Positions 35,307-43,471 of a stretch of DNA of 64,000 nt are shown in pieces (the first letter of the stretch is position 1; each line of letters opens with the position of its first letter). The translations under genes and the position numbers were made by a program. Source of the DNA: Streptomyces endocoffeicus (GTDB lineage: Bacteria; Actinomycetota; Actinomycetes; Streptomycetales; Streptomycetaceae); assembly GCF_016741935.1 (NCBI RefSeq), contig NZ_JAERRG010000014.1:62001-126000 (forward strand). The letters are read 5' to 3'. Below the pieces are notes generated by a model. It made no database searches, was not told where the DNA came from, and worked only from the letters and a program-made list of their open reading frames with translations.

Positions 35307-37979
35307 CTACCGGTCCGATTCCGCGACAAGCCGCTCGACGGCCTCGATGGCCTCGCCGACGGCCCCCGGGTTCTGGCCGCCGCCCTGGGCCACGTCCGGC
35401 TTGCCGCCGCCTCCGCCGCCGAGCGTCTTGGCGGCGGTGCGGACCAGGTCACCGGCCTTGAGCCCGCGCTCACGGGCGGCCTCGTTGGTGGCGATGACGG
35501 TCAGCGGACGGCCGCCCGCCACGGTGAAGAGGGCGACGACGGCCGGGCGGTCGCCCGGGATGCGGCCGCGCACGTCCAGGACCAGCTTGCGCAGATCGTC
35601 GGCGGAGGTGCCGTCCGGCACCTTGGCGGCGACCAGGGCCGCGCCCCGGATGTCCTTGGCGCCCTGGGCGAGACCGGCGGCGGCCTGCAGCACCTTCTCG
35701 GCGCGGAACCGCTCGATCTCCTTCTCGGCCTCCTTGAGCTTGCTCAGCATGCCGGAGATCTTCTCCGGGAGCTCCTCGGGGCGGCCCTTGACCAGGTCGG
35801 TGAGCTGGGAGACGACCGTGTGCTCCCGGGCGAGGAAGTTGTAGGCGTCCACGCCCACCAGGGCCTCGACCCGGCGTACCCCGGAGCCGATGGAGGACTC
35901 GCCGAGCAGCTTCACCAGACCCAGCTGGGCGGTGTTGTGCACATGCGTGCCACCGCACAGCTCCTTGGAGAAGTCGCCGATGGTCACCACGCGCACCCGG
36001 TCGCCGTACTTCTCACCGAACTCGGCGATGGCGCCCTGCTTCTTGGCCTCGTCCATGCTCATCACCTCGGCGGTGACGTCGAGCTCGCGCGAGAGCACCT
36101 CGTTGATCTTCTGCTCGACGTCCGTGAGGACCCCGCCGGGCACGGCGGTCGGCGAACCGAAGTCGAAGCGGAAGCGGCCGGGCGAGTTCTCCGAACCGGC
36201 CTGGGCGGCGGTCGGGCCCAGGGCGTCGCGCAGCGCCTGGTGGGTGAGGTGGGTGGCGCTGTGGGCGCGGGCGATCGCGCGGCGGCGCTTGAGGTCGATC
36301 CGGGCGTGGGCCCCGGCGCCGACCGTCACCTCGCCGACCTGGACGACACCCTTGTGCACGCTGACCCCGGGCACCGGCTGCTGGACATCCCGGACCTCCA
36401 CCACGGCGCCGGTGTCCAGCTTGATCCGGCCGGTGTCGGCGAGCTGGCCGCCGCCCTCGGCGTAGAACGGGGTGCGGTCCAGGACGACCTCGACCTCGTC
36501 GCCCTCGGTGGCGGCGGGCGAGGACACCCCGTCGACCAGCAGGCCGACGACGGTGGACTCGCCCTCGGTGTGGAGGTAGCCGGTGAACTCGGTCAGGCCG
36601 GAGCTGTCGGCCACCTCGCGGTAGGCGGACAGGTCGGCATGGCCGGTCTTCTTGGCCTTGGCGTCGGCCTTGGCGCGCTCCCGCTGCTCCTTCATCAGGC
36701 GGCGGAAGCCCTCCTCGTCCACCGAGAGGCCCTGTTCGGCGGCCATCTCGAGGGTGAGGTCTACGGGGAAGCCCCAGGTGTCGTGGAGCAGGAACGCCTT
36801 GTCGCCCGGGAGCACGGTGCCGCCGGCGGCCTTGGTGTCGGTGACGGCGGTGTCGAGGATGTTGGTGCCGGCCTTGAGCGTCTTGAGGAAGGCCGACTCC
36901 TCGGCCAGGGCGACGGTCTCGATGCGCTTGCGGTCGGTCAGCAGCTCCGGGTACTGCTGGCCCATCGTCTTGAGGACGACGTCGACCAGCTCGCCGACGA
37001 CCGGCTCGGTGGCACCGAGGATGCGCATGTTGCGGATGGCGCGGCGCATGATGCGGCGCAGCACATAGCCGCGGCCCTCGTTGCCGGGGGTGACGCCGTC
37101 GCCGATGAGCATGACGGAGGTGCGCATGTGGTCGGCGACCACGCGCAGCGAGACGTCGGATTCATGGGCGGCGCCGTAGGCGACCCCGGTCAGCTCGGTG
37201 GCCTTGTCCATGACGACGCGCAGGGTGTCGGTCTCGTACATGTTCCGCACGCCCTGGAGGATCATCGCCAGGCGCTCGAGGCCGAGACCGGTGTCGATGT
37301 TCTTGCTGGGGAGCTCGCCGAGGATCGGGAAGTTCTCCTTGCCCTCGCCCGGACCGCGCTCGTACTGCATGAAGACCAGGTTCCAGATCTCCACGTAGCG
37401 CTCGTCATTGACGGCCGGGCCGCCCTCCTCGCCGAACTCCGGACCACGGTCGTAGTTGATCTCGGAGCAGGGGCCGCAGGGGCCGGGGACGCCCATGGAC
37501 CAGTAGTTCGGGCCCATGCCCAGGCGCTGGATCCGCTCGGCGGGCACGCCGATCACCTCGCGCCAGATGCGCTCGGCCTCGTCGTCCTGCTCGTAGACGG
37601 TGATCCACAGCCGCTCGGGGTCGAGCCCGTAGCCACCCTCCTCCTGGGAGCCGGTCAGCAGCTCCCAGGCGTACGTGATGGCGCCTTCCTTGAAGTAGTC
37701 GCCGAACGAGAAGTTCCCGCACATCTGGAAGAAGGTGCCGTGCCGGGTGGTCTTGCCGACCTCTTCGATGTCCGGGGTACGCACACACTTCTGCACGCTG
37801 ACGGCGCGGTCGAAGGGCGGCTTGACCTCACCGAGGAAGTACGGCTTGAAGGGCACCATGCCCGCGGGGACCAGCAGCAGCGTCGGGTCGTCCGCGATGA
37901 GCGACGCCGACGGCACGACGGTGTGCCCGCGCTCCTCGAAGAAGCGCAGCCAGCGGCGGCGGATTTCAGCCGACTCCAT
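35307..37979 (-). CDS. alaS: Alanyl-tRNA synthetase
   Basis: Charges tRNA-Ala and edits mischarged Ser/Gly. 890 residues: class-II catalytic domain (start RRRWLRFFEERGH, motif KCVRTPDIEEVGKTTRH), editing domain with the zinc site HSATHLTHQ and CGGTH, and the C-terminal DHHA1-type domain ending GGGGGGKPDVAQGGG. ATG 37977-37979 overlaps the upstream gene's stop by one base (TGATG). Confidence 0.97.
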   Translation of the reverse strand: MESAEIRRRWLRFFEERGHTVVPSASLIADDPTLLLVPAGMVPFKPYFLGEVKPPFDRAVSVQKCVRTPDIEEVGKTTRHGTFFQMCGNFSFGDYFKEGAITYAWELLTGSQEEGGYGLDPERLWITVYEQDDEAERIWREVIGVPAERIQRLGMGPNYWSMGVPGPCGPCSEINYDRGPEFGEEGGPAVNDERYVEIWNLVFMQYERGPGEGKENFPILGELPSKNIDTGLGLERLAMILQGVRNMYETDTLRVVMDKATELTGVAYGAAHESDVSLRVVADHMRTSVMLIGDGVTPGNEGRGYVLRRIMRRAIRNMRILGATEPVVGELVDVVLKTMGQQYPELLTDRKRIETVALAEESAFLKTLKAGTNILDTAVTDTKAAGGTVLPGDKAFLLHDTWGFPVDLTLEMAAEQGLSVDEEGFRRLMKEQRERAKADAKAKKTGHADLSAYREVADSSGLTEFTGYLHTEGESTVVGLLVDGVSSPAATEGDEVEVVLDRTPFYAEGGGQLADTGRIKLDTGAVVEVRDVQQPVPGVSVHKGVVQVGEVTVGAGAHARIDLKRRRAIARAHSATHLTHQALRDALGPTAAQAGSENSPGRFRFDFGSPTAVPGGVLTDVEQKINEVLSRELDVTAEVMSMDEAKKQGAIAEFGEKYGDRVRVVTIGDFSKELCGGTHVHNTAQLGLVKLLGESSIGSGVRRVEALVGVDAYNFLAREHTVVSQLTDLVKGRPEELPEKISGMLSKLKEAEKEIERFRAEKVLQAAAGLAQGAKDIRGAALVAAKVPDGTSADDLRKLVLDVRGRIPGDRPAVVALFTVAGGRPLTVIATNEAARERGLKAGDLVRTAAKTLGGGGGGKPDVAQGGGQNPGAVGEAIEAVERLVAESDR

Positions 37980-38308
37980 CAGTGGTCCTCATTTCCGGCT
38001 TTGTGGAGCTTGTAGGGGGTGGTGCGGGTCAGCTCGGCCCGGCTCCGCTGGGCCGGGAGCCGCTTGCGGTCGTCCGGCGGTGGCGCGGAGAGCCCGAGCG
38101 CGTCCTTGAGCGCGGCCTCGCGGTCGGCCATGCCGTCCCGTACGTCGAGGGCGAAGACCTTGATCCGCCGGCCCGCCAGCACCGCGCGGTCGGCGGCCTG
38201 CGCCGCCAGGCTCTCCGGGGTGAGCTGGTTGAGCTTGCGGTTGACCTTGGTGGTGGCCCACACTCCGGCGGCGACGCCGGTGGTGAACCAGAATGTGCGG
38301 CGGAACAT
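37979..38308 (-). CDS. Small conserved membrane protein (DUF6167-like)
   Basis: 109 residues starting MFRRTFWFTTGVAAGVWATT: one N-terminal membrane helix, then a basic helical region (NRKLNQLTPESLAAQAADRA). A protein like this regularly lies between the DUF948 gene and alaS in Streptomyces (from memory). No function known. The longer open frame upstream is out of context. Confidence 0.8.
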   Translation of the reverse strand: MFRRTFWFTTGVAAGVWATTKVNRKLNQLTPESLAAQAADRAVLAGRRIKVFALDVRDGMADREAALKDALGLSAPPPDDRKRLPAQRSRAELTRTTPYKLHKAGNEDH

Positions 38309-38316
38309 CCGGTCTG

Positions 38317-38763
38317 TCAGCCCTTCGATCCACGGTTGCGACGGCCGCCCCAGCGGGCGGACGGCAGGGTCTTGCCGATGACGACATTGCGCGCGGGCGC
38401 GGGCTCGTCCTCCGCCCGCCCCTTGCGGCCGATCGCCCGCCGGACGCCGTAGCCGAACGCGGCCACCTTGACCAGCGGGCCGCCGAAGGCGGTGGAGACG
38501 GTCGAGGAGAGCGCGGAGGCGTTGGAGGTGACCTCCTGGACGTCGGAGGCGATCGAGTCCACCCGGGCGAGCTGGGTGTTGGCCTCGCGCACGGTCGCGG
38601 ACGTCTCGCTCAGCAGCGGCACCGCCTGGTCGGTCACCTCCGCCACCAGCCTGGTGGCCGCCTTGAGGGTCTGGGCCAGCCTCACCAGCGCCAGCGCCAG
38701 GAAGGACACCAGGATCGCCCAGAAGACGGCCACGAGGATCCCGGCCACCTCTCCACCGGACAC
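38317..38763 (-). CDS. DUF948 membrane protein
   Basis: 148 residues: one membrane helix (AGILVAVFWAILVSFLALAL, about residues 6-25), then a long amphipathic helix resembling a methyl-accepting-type coiled coil (LLSETSATVREANTQLARVDSIASD in two pieces), and a basic tail. This is the DUF948 pattern; role unknown, likely envelope-associated. GTG start at 38761-38763; 8 nt upstream of the next gene. Confidence 0.85.
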   Translation of the reverse strand: MSGGEVAGILVAVFWAILVSFLALALVRLAQTLKAATRLVAEVTDQAVPLLSETSATVREANTQLARVDSIASDVQEVTSNASALSSTVSTAFGGPLVKVAAFGYGVRRAIGRKGRAEDEPAPARNVVIGKTLPSARWGGRRNRGSKG

Positions 38764-39090
38764 GTCGCACCGCTCCCTGTCGCCGCTCGTCGTCGTTGTC
38801 TCGTGTTGGTCGTGCTCGGCGCGCCGACGTGTCGTGATGACGCGTCGTTCGGCGTCGTCCGTCGCCCGCCGCTCTCGGGCGGTATCCGGGTGCGGGCGGC
38901 AGGTATCGACCTTATCGCGCCGCGGACGCGCACCCGAAACGCATAACGGCCGCCGGGCGCCCGGTCCGGACCCGCCATCGGACGAGCCCGCGGGTTCCCC
39001 GTCGACCGGTGTCGAGGGGGAACCCGCGGGCTCGGGTGCGTACGGCCGCTCCGCCGGATCAGCGGGCGCAGTGCTCAGCGGGCGTAGTAC
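38764..39090. other. Gene-free region between DUF948 gene and rpsD
   Basis: No convincing ORF. The part next to rpsD holds the rpsD terminator (38983-39034) and the post-stop repeats (39061-39108). The part near 38764-38900 presumably contains the promoter of the DUF948-alaS transcript; no clear boxes were found. Confidence 0.5.
38983..39034 (-). terminator. Terminator after rpsD
   Basis: Perfect 18-bp outer stem (38983-39000 with 39017-39034) and a small inner TCGAC/GTCGA pairing in the 16-nt loop, 57 nt after the rpsD stop. Confidence 0.8.
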
Positions 39091-39108
39091 TCAGCGGGCG
39101 TAGTACTC
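39061..39108. repeat. 16-bp tandem repeat spanning the rpsD stop
   Basis: Units 39061-39076, 39077-39092 and 39093-39108 (AGCGGGCGTAGTACTC). The two nearest the gene are identical, the third has two changes. The innermost unit encodes the last codons of rpsD and the stop (39091-39093) lies on the unit boundary. Confidence 0.9.
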
Positions 39109-39702
39109 GACGACGAGCTGCTCGTCGCAGATCACCGGGATCTCCTTGCGGTTGGGGTCCCGGTCCAGGCGGAAGGCGAGCGCCTTCAGGTTGACCTGGA
39201 GGTAGCGCGGGGTCTCGCCGTCGGGGGCGTAACCACCCTCGCGCGCCACCTGGAAGGGGACCTTCTCGCGGCTGCGCTCGCGGACCATCACCACGTCGTC
39301 CGGGCGGACCCGGAAGGACGGCTTGTCGACCTTGCGGCCGTTGACCTCGATGTGGCCGTGGCTGACCATCTGGCGGGCCTGGTAGATGGTGCGGGCGATG
39401 CCCGACCGCAGAACGAGCGCGTCCAGACGGCGCTCGAGCTCGACGACCAGGGCCTCGCCCGTCTTGCCCTCGGCCTTCCGGGCGCGGTCGTAGGCACGGG
39501 CCATCTGGCGCTCGCTGATGTCGTACTGGGCGCGCAGCCGCTGCTTCTCCAGCAACCGGACCTTGTAGTCACTGGTCTGCTTGCGGCCACGGCCGTGCTC
39601 GCCCGGCGGGTAGGGGCGGGCCTCGAAGTACTTGACGGCCTTCGGGGTCAGAGCGATGCCGAGCGCCCGCGACTTCTTGACCTTGGGACGCGACTGGTTC
39701 AC
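39091..39702 (-). CDS. rpsD: 30S ribosomal protein S4 (zinc-free type)
   Basis: Primary 16S rRNA-binding protein that nucleates assembly of the 30S subunit. 203 residues with the S4 RNA-binding domain (RRLDALVLRSGIARTIYQAR, then VSHGHIEVNGRKVDKPS). The N-terminus (MNQSRPKVKKSRALG) has none of the four cysteines of zinc-binding S4, so this is the C-minus form; the single Cys is near the C-terminus. GTG start (39700-39702) with GGAGG 10 nt upstream. The promoter region overlaps an iron box. Confidence 0.95.
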   Translation of the reverse strand: MNQSRPKVKKSRALGIALTPKAVKYFEARPYPPGEHGRGRKQTSDYKVRLLEKQRLRAQYDISERQMARAYDRARKAEGKTGEALVVELERRLDALVLRSGIARTIYQARQMVSHGHIEVNGRKVDKPSFRVRPDDVVMVRERSREKVPFQVAREGGYAPDGETPRYLQVNLKALAFRLDRDPNRKEIPVICDEQLVVEYYAR

Positions 39703-39724
39703 GGGGAACGAACCTCCATGTAAG

Positions 39725-39743
39725 TTAGGTGAGCCTTACCTTA
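39725..39743. promoter_or_regulatory. Iron box (DmdR/DtxR-type operator)
   Basis: TTAGGTGAGCCTTACCTTA matches 15 of 19 positions of the actinobacterial iron-box consensus (TTAGGTTAGGCTAACCTAA). It lies 14 nt before the ATG of the DUF2470 gene and 22 nt upstream of the divergent rpsD start, so iron-loaded repressor could affect both. Confidence 0.75.
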
Positions 39744-39757
39744 GCCGAGGAGAACGC

Positions 39758-40660
39758 ATGTTTCGACCTGGGATCCCCCTGCCCAGCACTGGTCAGAGCC
39801 CCGAGGAGGGTCAGCCGCGTCCCATGGAAAGCGCCCTGCGGCCCACACCGGCAGAGCGCGTACGTACTCTCGTTGAATGCAAGGCTACGGCTTCGTTGAC
39901 GATTCCCGGAATCGAGGCCCTGGACGACCTGGGGGTGGACGGTCCCACCGCCCGTACGGTCGCCCCGGACGGGGACGTGCTGCTGCTGATGCCCAGCGCC
40001 TCCCCCGCCGCCCGCGCCGCCACCCACGCCCAGGACGACGAGCTGACCTGCGTGATGGAGATCACCGACGTCGCCCCCGTCGCGATGCCCCACCGGATCC
40101 GCGGCCGCGCCTGGGTGGCCGGCTGGCTCACCCTCGTCCCCTGCGGTGAGCGCACGCGCACCGCGGCGGCGCTGCTGGCCGAGCGGCATCCAGTGGGCGA
40201 GCTGCTCGGCCTCGACCAGGCGCCGCGGCCGCCGCGGCGCGGTGGGCCGGCCACCGGGGTGGGGCCCGCCGGGAGCGCCGCCTGGACGCTGCTGCGGCTG
40301 GAGGTCGGCGAGGCGTGTGTGGACGACCTGTGGGGCGCGGACGGCGTCGAGCCGGACGACTTCACCTCGGCCGAGCCCGATCCGCTGGTCCGGCACGAGG
40401 CCGATCTGCTCCAGCATCTGCACGCCGCCCACAGCGAGCAGGTGCGCGGGCTGTGCGCGCTGCTCGGCGACCGCTCCGACCTGGTCTGCACCCGGGGCCC
40501 GGCCACCCCGGTGGCGCTGGACCGCTTCGGACTGCGGGTGCGCTTCACGGACGAGGCGGACCGGCCGTTCGACGCGCGCTTCGACTTTCCCGAGCCGGTG
40601 CGGGACGTCTCCGAGCTGCGGTACGCGATGCACGCCCTGTTCGACGCGGCGGCGGGCTGA
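39758..40660 (+). CDS. DUF2470-domain protein, probably iron/heme related
   Basis: 300 residues. The N-terminal two-thirds resemble a split-barrel flavin/heme-binding fold with an ATCHQ-type middle (ELTCVMEITDVAPVAMPHRIRGRAWVAGW in parts). The C-terminal about 80 residues are a DUF2470 domain (HLHAAHSEQVRGLCALLGD, then VALDRFGLRVRF and DFPEPVRDVSELRYAM), found in HugZ-like heme-handling proteins. ATG start with GAGGAG 5 nt upstream. The iron box in its leader supports derepression under iron starvation. Heme or ferric-complex use is inferred. Confidence 0.8.
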   Translation: MFRPGIPLPSTGQSPEEGQPRPMESALRPTPAERVRTLVECKATASLTIPGIEALDDLGVDGPTARTVAPDGDVLLLMPSASPAARAATHAQDDELTCVMEITDVAPVAMPHRIRGRAWVAGWLTLVPCGERTRTAAALLAERHPVGELLGLDQAPRPPRRGGPATGVGPAGSAAWTLLRLEVGEACVDDLWGADGVEPDDFTSAEPDPLVRHEADLLQHLHAAHSEQVRGLCALLGDRSDLVCTRGPATPVALDRFGLRVRFTDEADRPFDARFDFPEPVRDVSELRYAMHALFDAAAG

Positions 40661-40716
40661 GGGCGTCCCCGGCGGAGTGGACGGGGTGACGGGGGCGGCT
40701 GCCGGCGGCGGCTGAC

Positions 40717-40865
40717 CCCTATGACGAGGGCGCGGCCGGATGCCGGCGGACCGCTATGGCGAGACCGCTATGACGAGGTTGGCGGCCGGACGTCGGCGGA
40801 CCGCTACGACGAGACCGCTATGACGAGACCGCTATGACGAAGTGGCGGCCGGACCGTCGGCGGAC
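40717..40865. repeat. Nested tandem repeats spanning the rarA stop
   Basis: 14-bp units (CCGCTATGACGAGA and variants) at 40751-40764, 40765-40778, 40801-40814, 40815-40828 and 40829-40842, alternating with a roughly 22-bp segment GGCGGCCGGACGTCGGCGGA. The composite occurs three times with decay (40717-40750, 40751-40800, 40801-40865). The rarA stop codon (40832-40834) lies in the last 14-bp unit. Confidence 0.85.
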
Positions 40866-42220
40866 GGCGGCGGGTCGCCGCGCAGCCGCGCCCGCACCCG
40901 CTCCACCACATCCGCGTACCGCGCCTCGGCCCCGTACCGCGTGGGCTCGTAATACCGCTTGCCGTGGATCTTGTCCGGTGCGTACTGCTGCGCCGCGATG
41001 CCGCCCGGCAGATCGTGCGGATAGAGATAGCCCTGTGCGTGGCCGAGCTTCTTGGCGCCCTGGTAGTGGCCGTCGCGCAGATGCGGCGGCACCGGACCGG
41101 CCAGGCCCGCCCGCACATCTGCCAGCGCCGCGCCGATCGCGGTGGTGGCGGCGTTGGACTTCGGCGCGAGCGCCAGGGCGATGGTGGCGTGGCTCAGGGT
41201 AAGCGCGGCCTCCGGGAAGCCGATCAGGGCGACCGCCTGCGCCGCGGCCACGGCGGTGGGCAGTGCGGTGGGATCGGCCAGGCCGATGTCCTCGCTCGCC
41301 GAGATCATCAGCCGGCGGGCGATGAACCGCGGATCCTCCCCCGCCTCGATCATCCGGGCCAGATAGTGCAGCGCCGCGTCCACGTCCGAGCCGCGGATGG
41401 ACTTGATGAGGGCGCTGGCCACGTCGTAGTGCTGGTCGCCCGCGCGGTCGTACTTCACCGCGGCGCGGTCGACCGCCTCCTCCAGCGAGGTCAGCGTGAC
41501 CTCGGGCTCGCCCTTGTCCAGGGCCGCCCCGGCGCCCGCCTCCAGCGCGGTGAGCGCCCGCCGGGCGTCGCCGCCCGCTATCCGCAGCAGATGCGCCTCG
41601 GCGTCCTCGGGGAGGGTGACCGCCCCGCCGAGCCCGCGCTCGTCGGTGAGCGCGCGCCGCAGCAGCCCGCGCAGATCGTCGTCGGTCAGCGGCTCGAGGG
41701 TGAGCAGCAGCGAGCGGGAGAGCAGCGGGGAGATCACGGAGAAGTACGGATTCTCGGTGGTGGCCGCGATCAGCGTCACCCAGCGGTTCTCCACGGCGGG
41801 CAGCAGCGAGTCCTGCTGGGCCTTGCTGAAGCGGTGGATCTCGTCCAGGAAGAGCACGGTGTCCCGCCCGTACGCCCCGGAGGAGCGGCGCGCGCCGTCG
41901 ATGACGGCCCGGACCTCCTTGACCCCCGCGGTGATGGCCGACAACTCGACGAACCGCTTCTGGGTGGCCTGGCTGACCACATACGCCAGCGTCGTCTTGC
42001 CGATGCCCGGCGGGCCCCAGAGGATCACCGAAGACGGCCCGGCCGGCCCCCCGCCGCCCTCGCCCACGAGCCGCCGCAGCGGGGATCCGGGGCGCAGCAG
42101 ATGCTGCTGGCCCACGACCTCGTCGAGGGTGCGCGGACGCATCCGCACGGCCAGCGGGCTGCTGGCCGGATCCTTCTCCTGGCGGTCCTCTGCGGCGGCG
42201 GTGAACAGGTCTGGCTCCAC
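40832..42220 (-). CDS. rarA: Replication-associated recombination ATPase RarA (MgsA)
   Basis: AAA+ ATPase of the RarA/Mgs1/WRNIP1 family that acts at stalled replication forks. 462 residues; Walker A LWGPPGIGKTTLA, Walker B VLFLDEIHRF, sensor ATTENPYFSV, and the family C-terminal tetramerisation part (DPRFIARRLMISASEDIGLAD). GTG start at 42218-42220. Downstream of the VKOR gene by 62 nt. Confidence 0.94.
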   Translation of the reverse strand: MEPDLFTAAAEDRQEKDPASSPLAVRMRPRTLDEVVGQQHLLRPGSPLRRLVGEGGGGPAGPSSVILWGPPGIGKTTLAYVVSQATQKRFVELSAITAGVKEVRAVIDGARRSSGAYGRDTVLFLDEIHRFSKAQQDSLLPAVENRWVTLIAATTENPYFSVISPLLSRSLLLTLEPLTDDDLRGLLRRALTDERGLGGAVTLPEDAEAHLLRIAGGDARRALTALEAGAGAALDKGEPEVTLTSLEEAVDRAAVKYDRAGDQHYDVASALIKSIRGSDVDAALHYLARMIEAGEDPRFIARRLMISASEDIGLADPTALPTAVAAAQAVALIGFPEAALTLSHATIALALAPKSNAATTAIGAALADVRAGLAGPVPPHLRDGHYQGAKKLGHAQGYLYPHDLPGGIAAQQYAPDKIHGKRYYEPTRYGAEARYADVVERVRARLRGDPPPSADGPAATSS

Positions 42221-42282
42221 CCGGGAAGCCTATGCCAACCCACCGACAGCGCCGCCGCGCGCAGGGTCCGGAGGGCGCGGGC

Positions 42283-42939
42283 TCAGCCCTGAGCGCCCGT
42301 CCAGAAATCCCACCAGCGGGTCAGGATCAGCATCCCGATGACGCCGATCCACACCACCGGGACCACCCAGTGGAACTCCATGAGCCCGCGCCGCAGCCCG
42401 TCCGGCGCGGGAAGGTGGCCGTGCTTGAGGTTGTGGCCGGTGACGTAGCAGAACATCACGATGGTGGCGACCCAGGCCAGGCAGCACCACAGGCACAGCG
42501 AACCGATGACGTACAGCGACTCGTACTGGAGCCAGGTCACGAAGCCGACGCCGAAGAGCGTGCCCGCGTTGAAGGTCAGCCAGTACCAGCGCGGGAAGCG
42601 CGCCCCCGTCAGCAGTGACACGCCCACGCAGATCACGATGCCGTAGGCGACGAGGCCGAGCATCGGGTTCGGGAAACCGAACGCCTGCGCCTGGTCGCTC
42701 TCCATGATGTTGCCGCAGGAGACGACGGGGTTGAGGCTGCAGCCGGGCGTGAAGACCTTACCGTCGGCCTTGTACTCGAGGATCTTGTTCTTGTCGATCG
42801 TGATGACCCAGGCGGCAAGCAGCCCCAGCGCTCCGGTGATCACGAGCAGGAGGGCGAAGGCACGACTGCCTCCCGTCCCGGCCCGCGAGCCCTCCCGCGC
42901 CTCGCCGGACTCCACGTCGTCCATCACTGTCGTCGCCAT
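42283..42939 (-). CDS. Vitamin K epoxide reductase family membrane protein
   Basis: 218 residues, about five membrane helices. Reoxidises extracytoplasmic thiol oxidoreductases (DsbA-like) using menaquinone. Redox cysteines: the loop pair in TPGCSLNPVVSCGNIM and the active-site CxxC in GSLCLWCCLAW. Start chosen at ATG 42937-42939 (MATTVMDDVES); longer starts upstream have no ribosome site. Faces rarA co-directionally. Confidence 0.9.
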   Translation of the reverse strand: MATTVMDDVESGEAREGSRAGTGGSRAFALLLVITGALGLLAAWVITIDKNKILEYKADGKVFTPGCSLNPVVSCGNIMESDQAQAFGFPNPMLGLVAYGIVICVGVSLLTGARFPRWYWLTFNAGTLFGVGFVTWLQYESLYVIGSLCLWCCLAWVATIVMFCYVTGHNLKHGHLPAPDGLRRGLMEFHWVVPVVWIGVIGMLILTRWWDFWTGAQG

Positions 42940-43124
42940 ACTCGCCGTCCGTCGCTCTCCGCCGTCTCCAGCCCCGTCGGGCAGCCCCATTGTGCCGCAC
43001 CCGCTGTCGCCGTAAGGCGCGCTTATCACGGTCATGCCATGGTGCCCTGTCCCCCGTTCGGAGGACATAAGACGGGCTTTCCGGTCGTCCCCGGGACCGG
43101 CGCGGCACCGTCACGCTCAAGGGC

Positions 43125-43365
43125 ATGGCAGACGAAGCGGTACGGGTACGCGGCCTGCGCAAACGCTATGGCGCGGTGACCGCGCTTCGACGGCCGGGGC
43201 CATCGGAACCGGGACGCGGGCGAGGTCACGGTGCCGGGCCGGGACCCCGCCTCCGGGGGACGCGAGTGGCGGTCCCGAATCGGGATCGTTTGGCAGGATG
43301 AATCCGCCCCGGCCGAGTTGACGATCCGTGAGACGGTACGCCCCTTCGCCGCTACTCCCCCCGGC
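43125..43365 (+). pseudogene. Remnant of an ABC transporter ATPase gene
   Basis: From ATG 43125 the sequence reads ADEAVRVRGLRKRYGAVTALR, the typical start of a Streptomyces drug-type ABC ATPase, up to about 43190. It then continues in another frame from about 43193 with GHRNRDAGEVTV, GRDPASGG, WRSRIGIVWQDES and LTIRETVRPFA, the region after Walker A up to the Q-loop. About 40 codons including Walker A have been lost, and the rest of the ATPase is gone; hisS's terminator follows. The stretch 42940-43124 between it and the VKOR start shows nothing else convincing. Confidence 0.8.
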
Positions 43366-43376
43366 AGGAAGCGGCG

Positions 43377-43410
43377 AAAGGGGGCCCAGGGCGTTCCCCG
43401 GGCCCCCTTT
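43377..43410 (-). terminator. Terminator after hisS
   Basis: 11-bp perfect stem AAAGGGGGCCC/GGGCCCCCTTT with additional GGG/CCC pairing in the loop, about 50 nt after the hisS stop, at the edge of the ABC remnant. Confidence 0.7.
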
Positions 43411-43471
43411 TGAGGCTCGCTCAGGCCTTTTGAGGCTCACTCAGGCGAGATTTGAGGCTCCCTCAGGCGAG
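43408..43471. repeat. 20-23-bp tandem repeat spanning the hisS stop
   Basis: Three units TTTTGAGGCTCNCTCAGGC at 43408-43427, 43428-43450 and 43451-43471. The innermost contains the hisS stop codon (43463-43465). Confidence 0.85.

Noticed and set aside
39758..40660. Calling the DUF2470 gene a heme oxygenase
   Set aside because: The DUF2470 domain and iron box support an iron/heme link, but no catalytic signature proves oxygenase activity.
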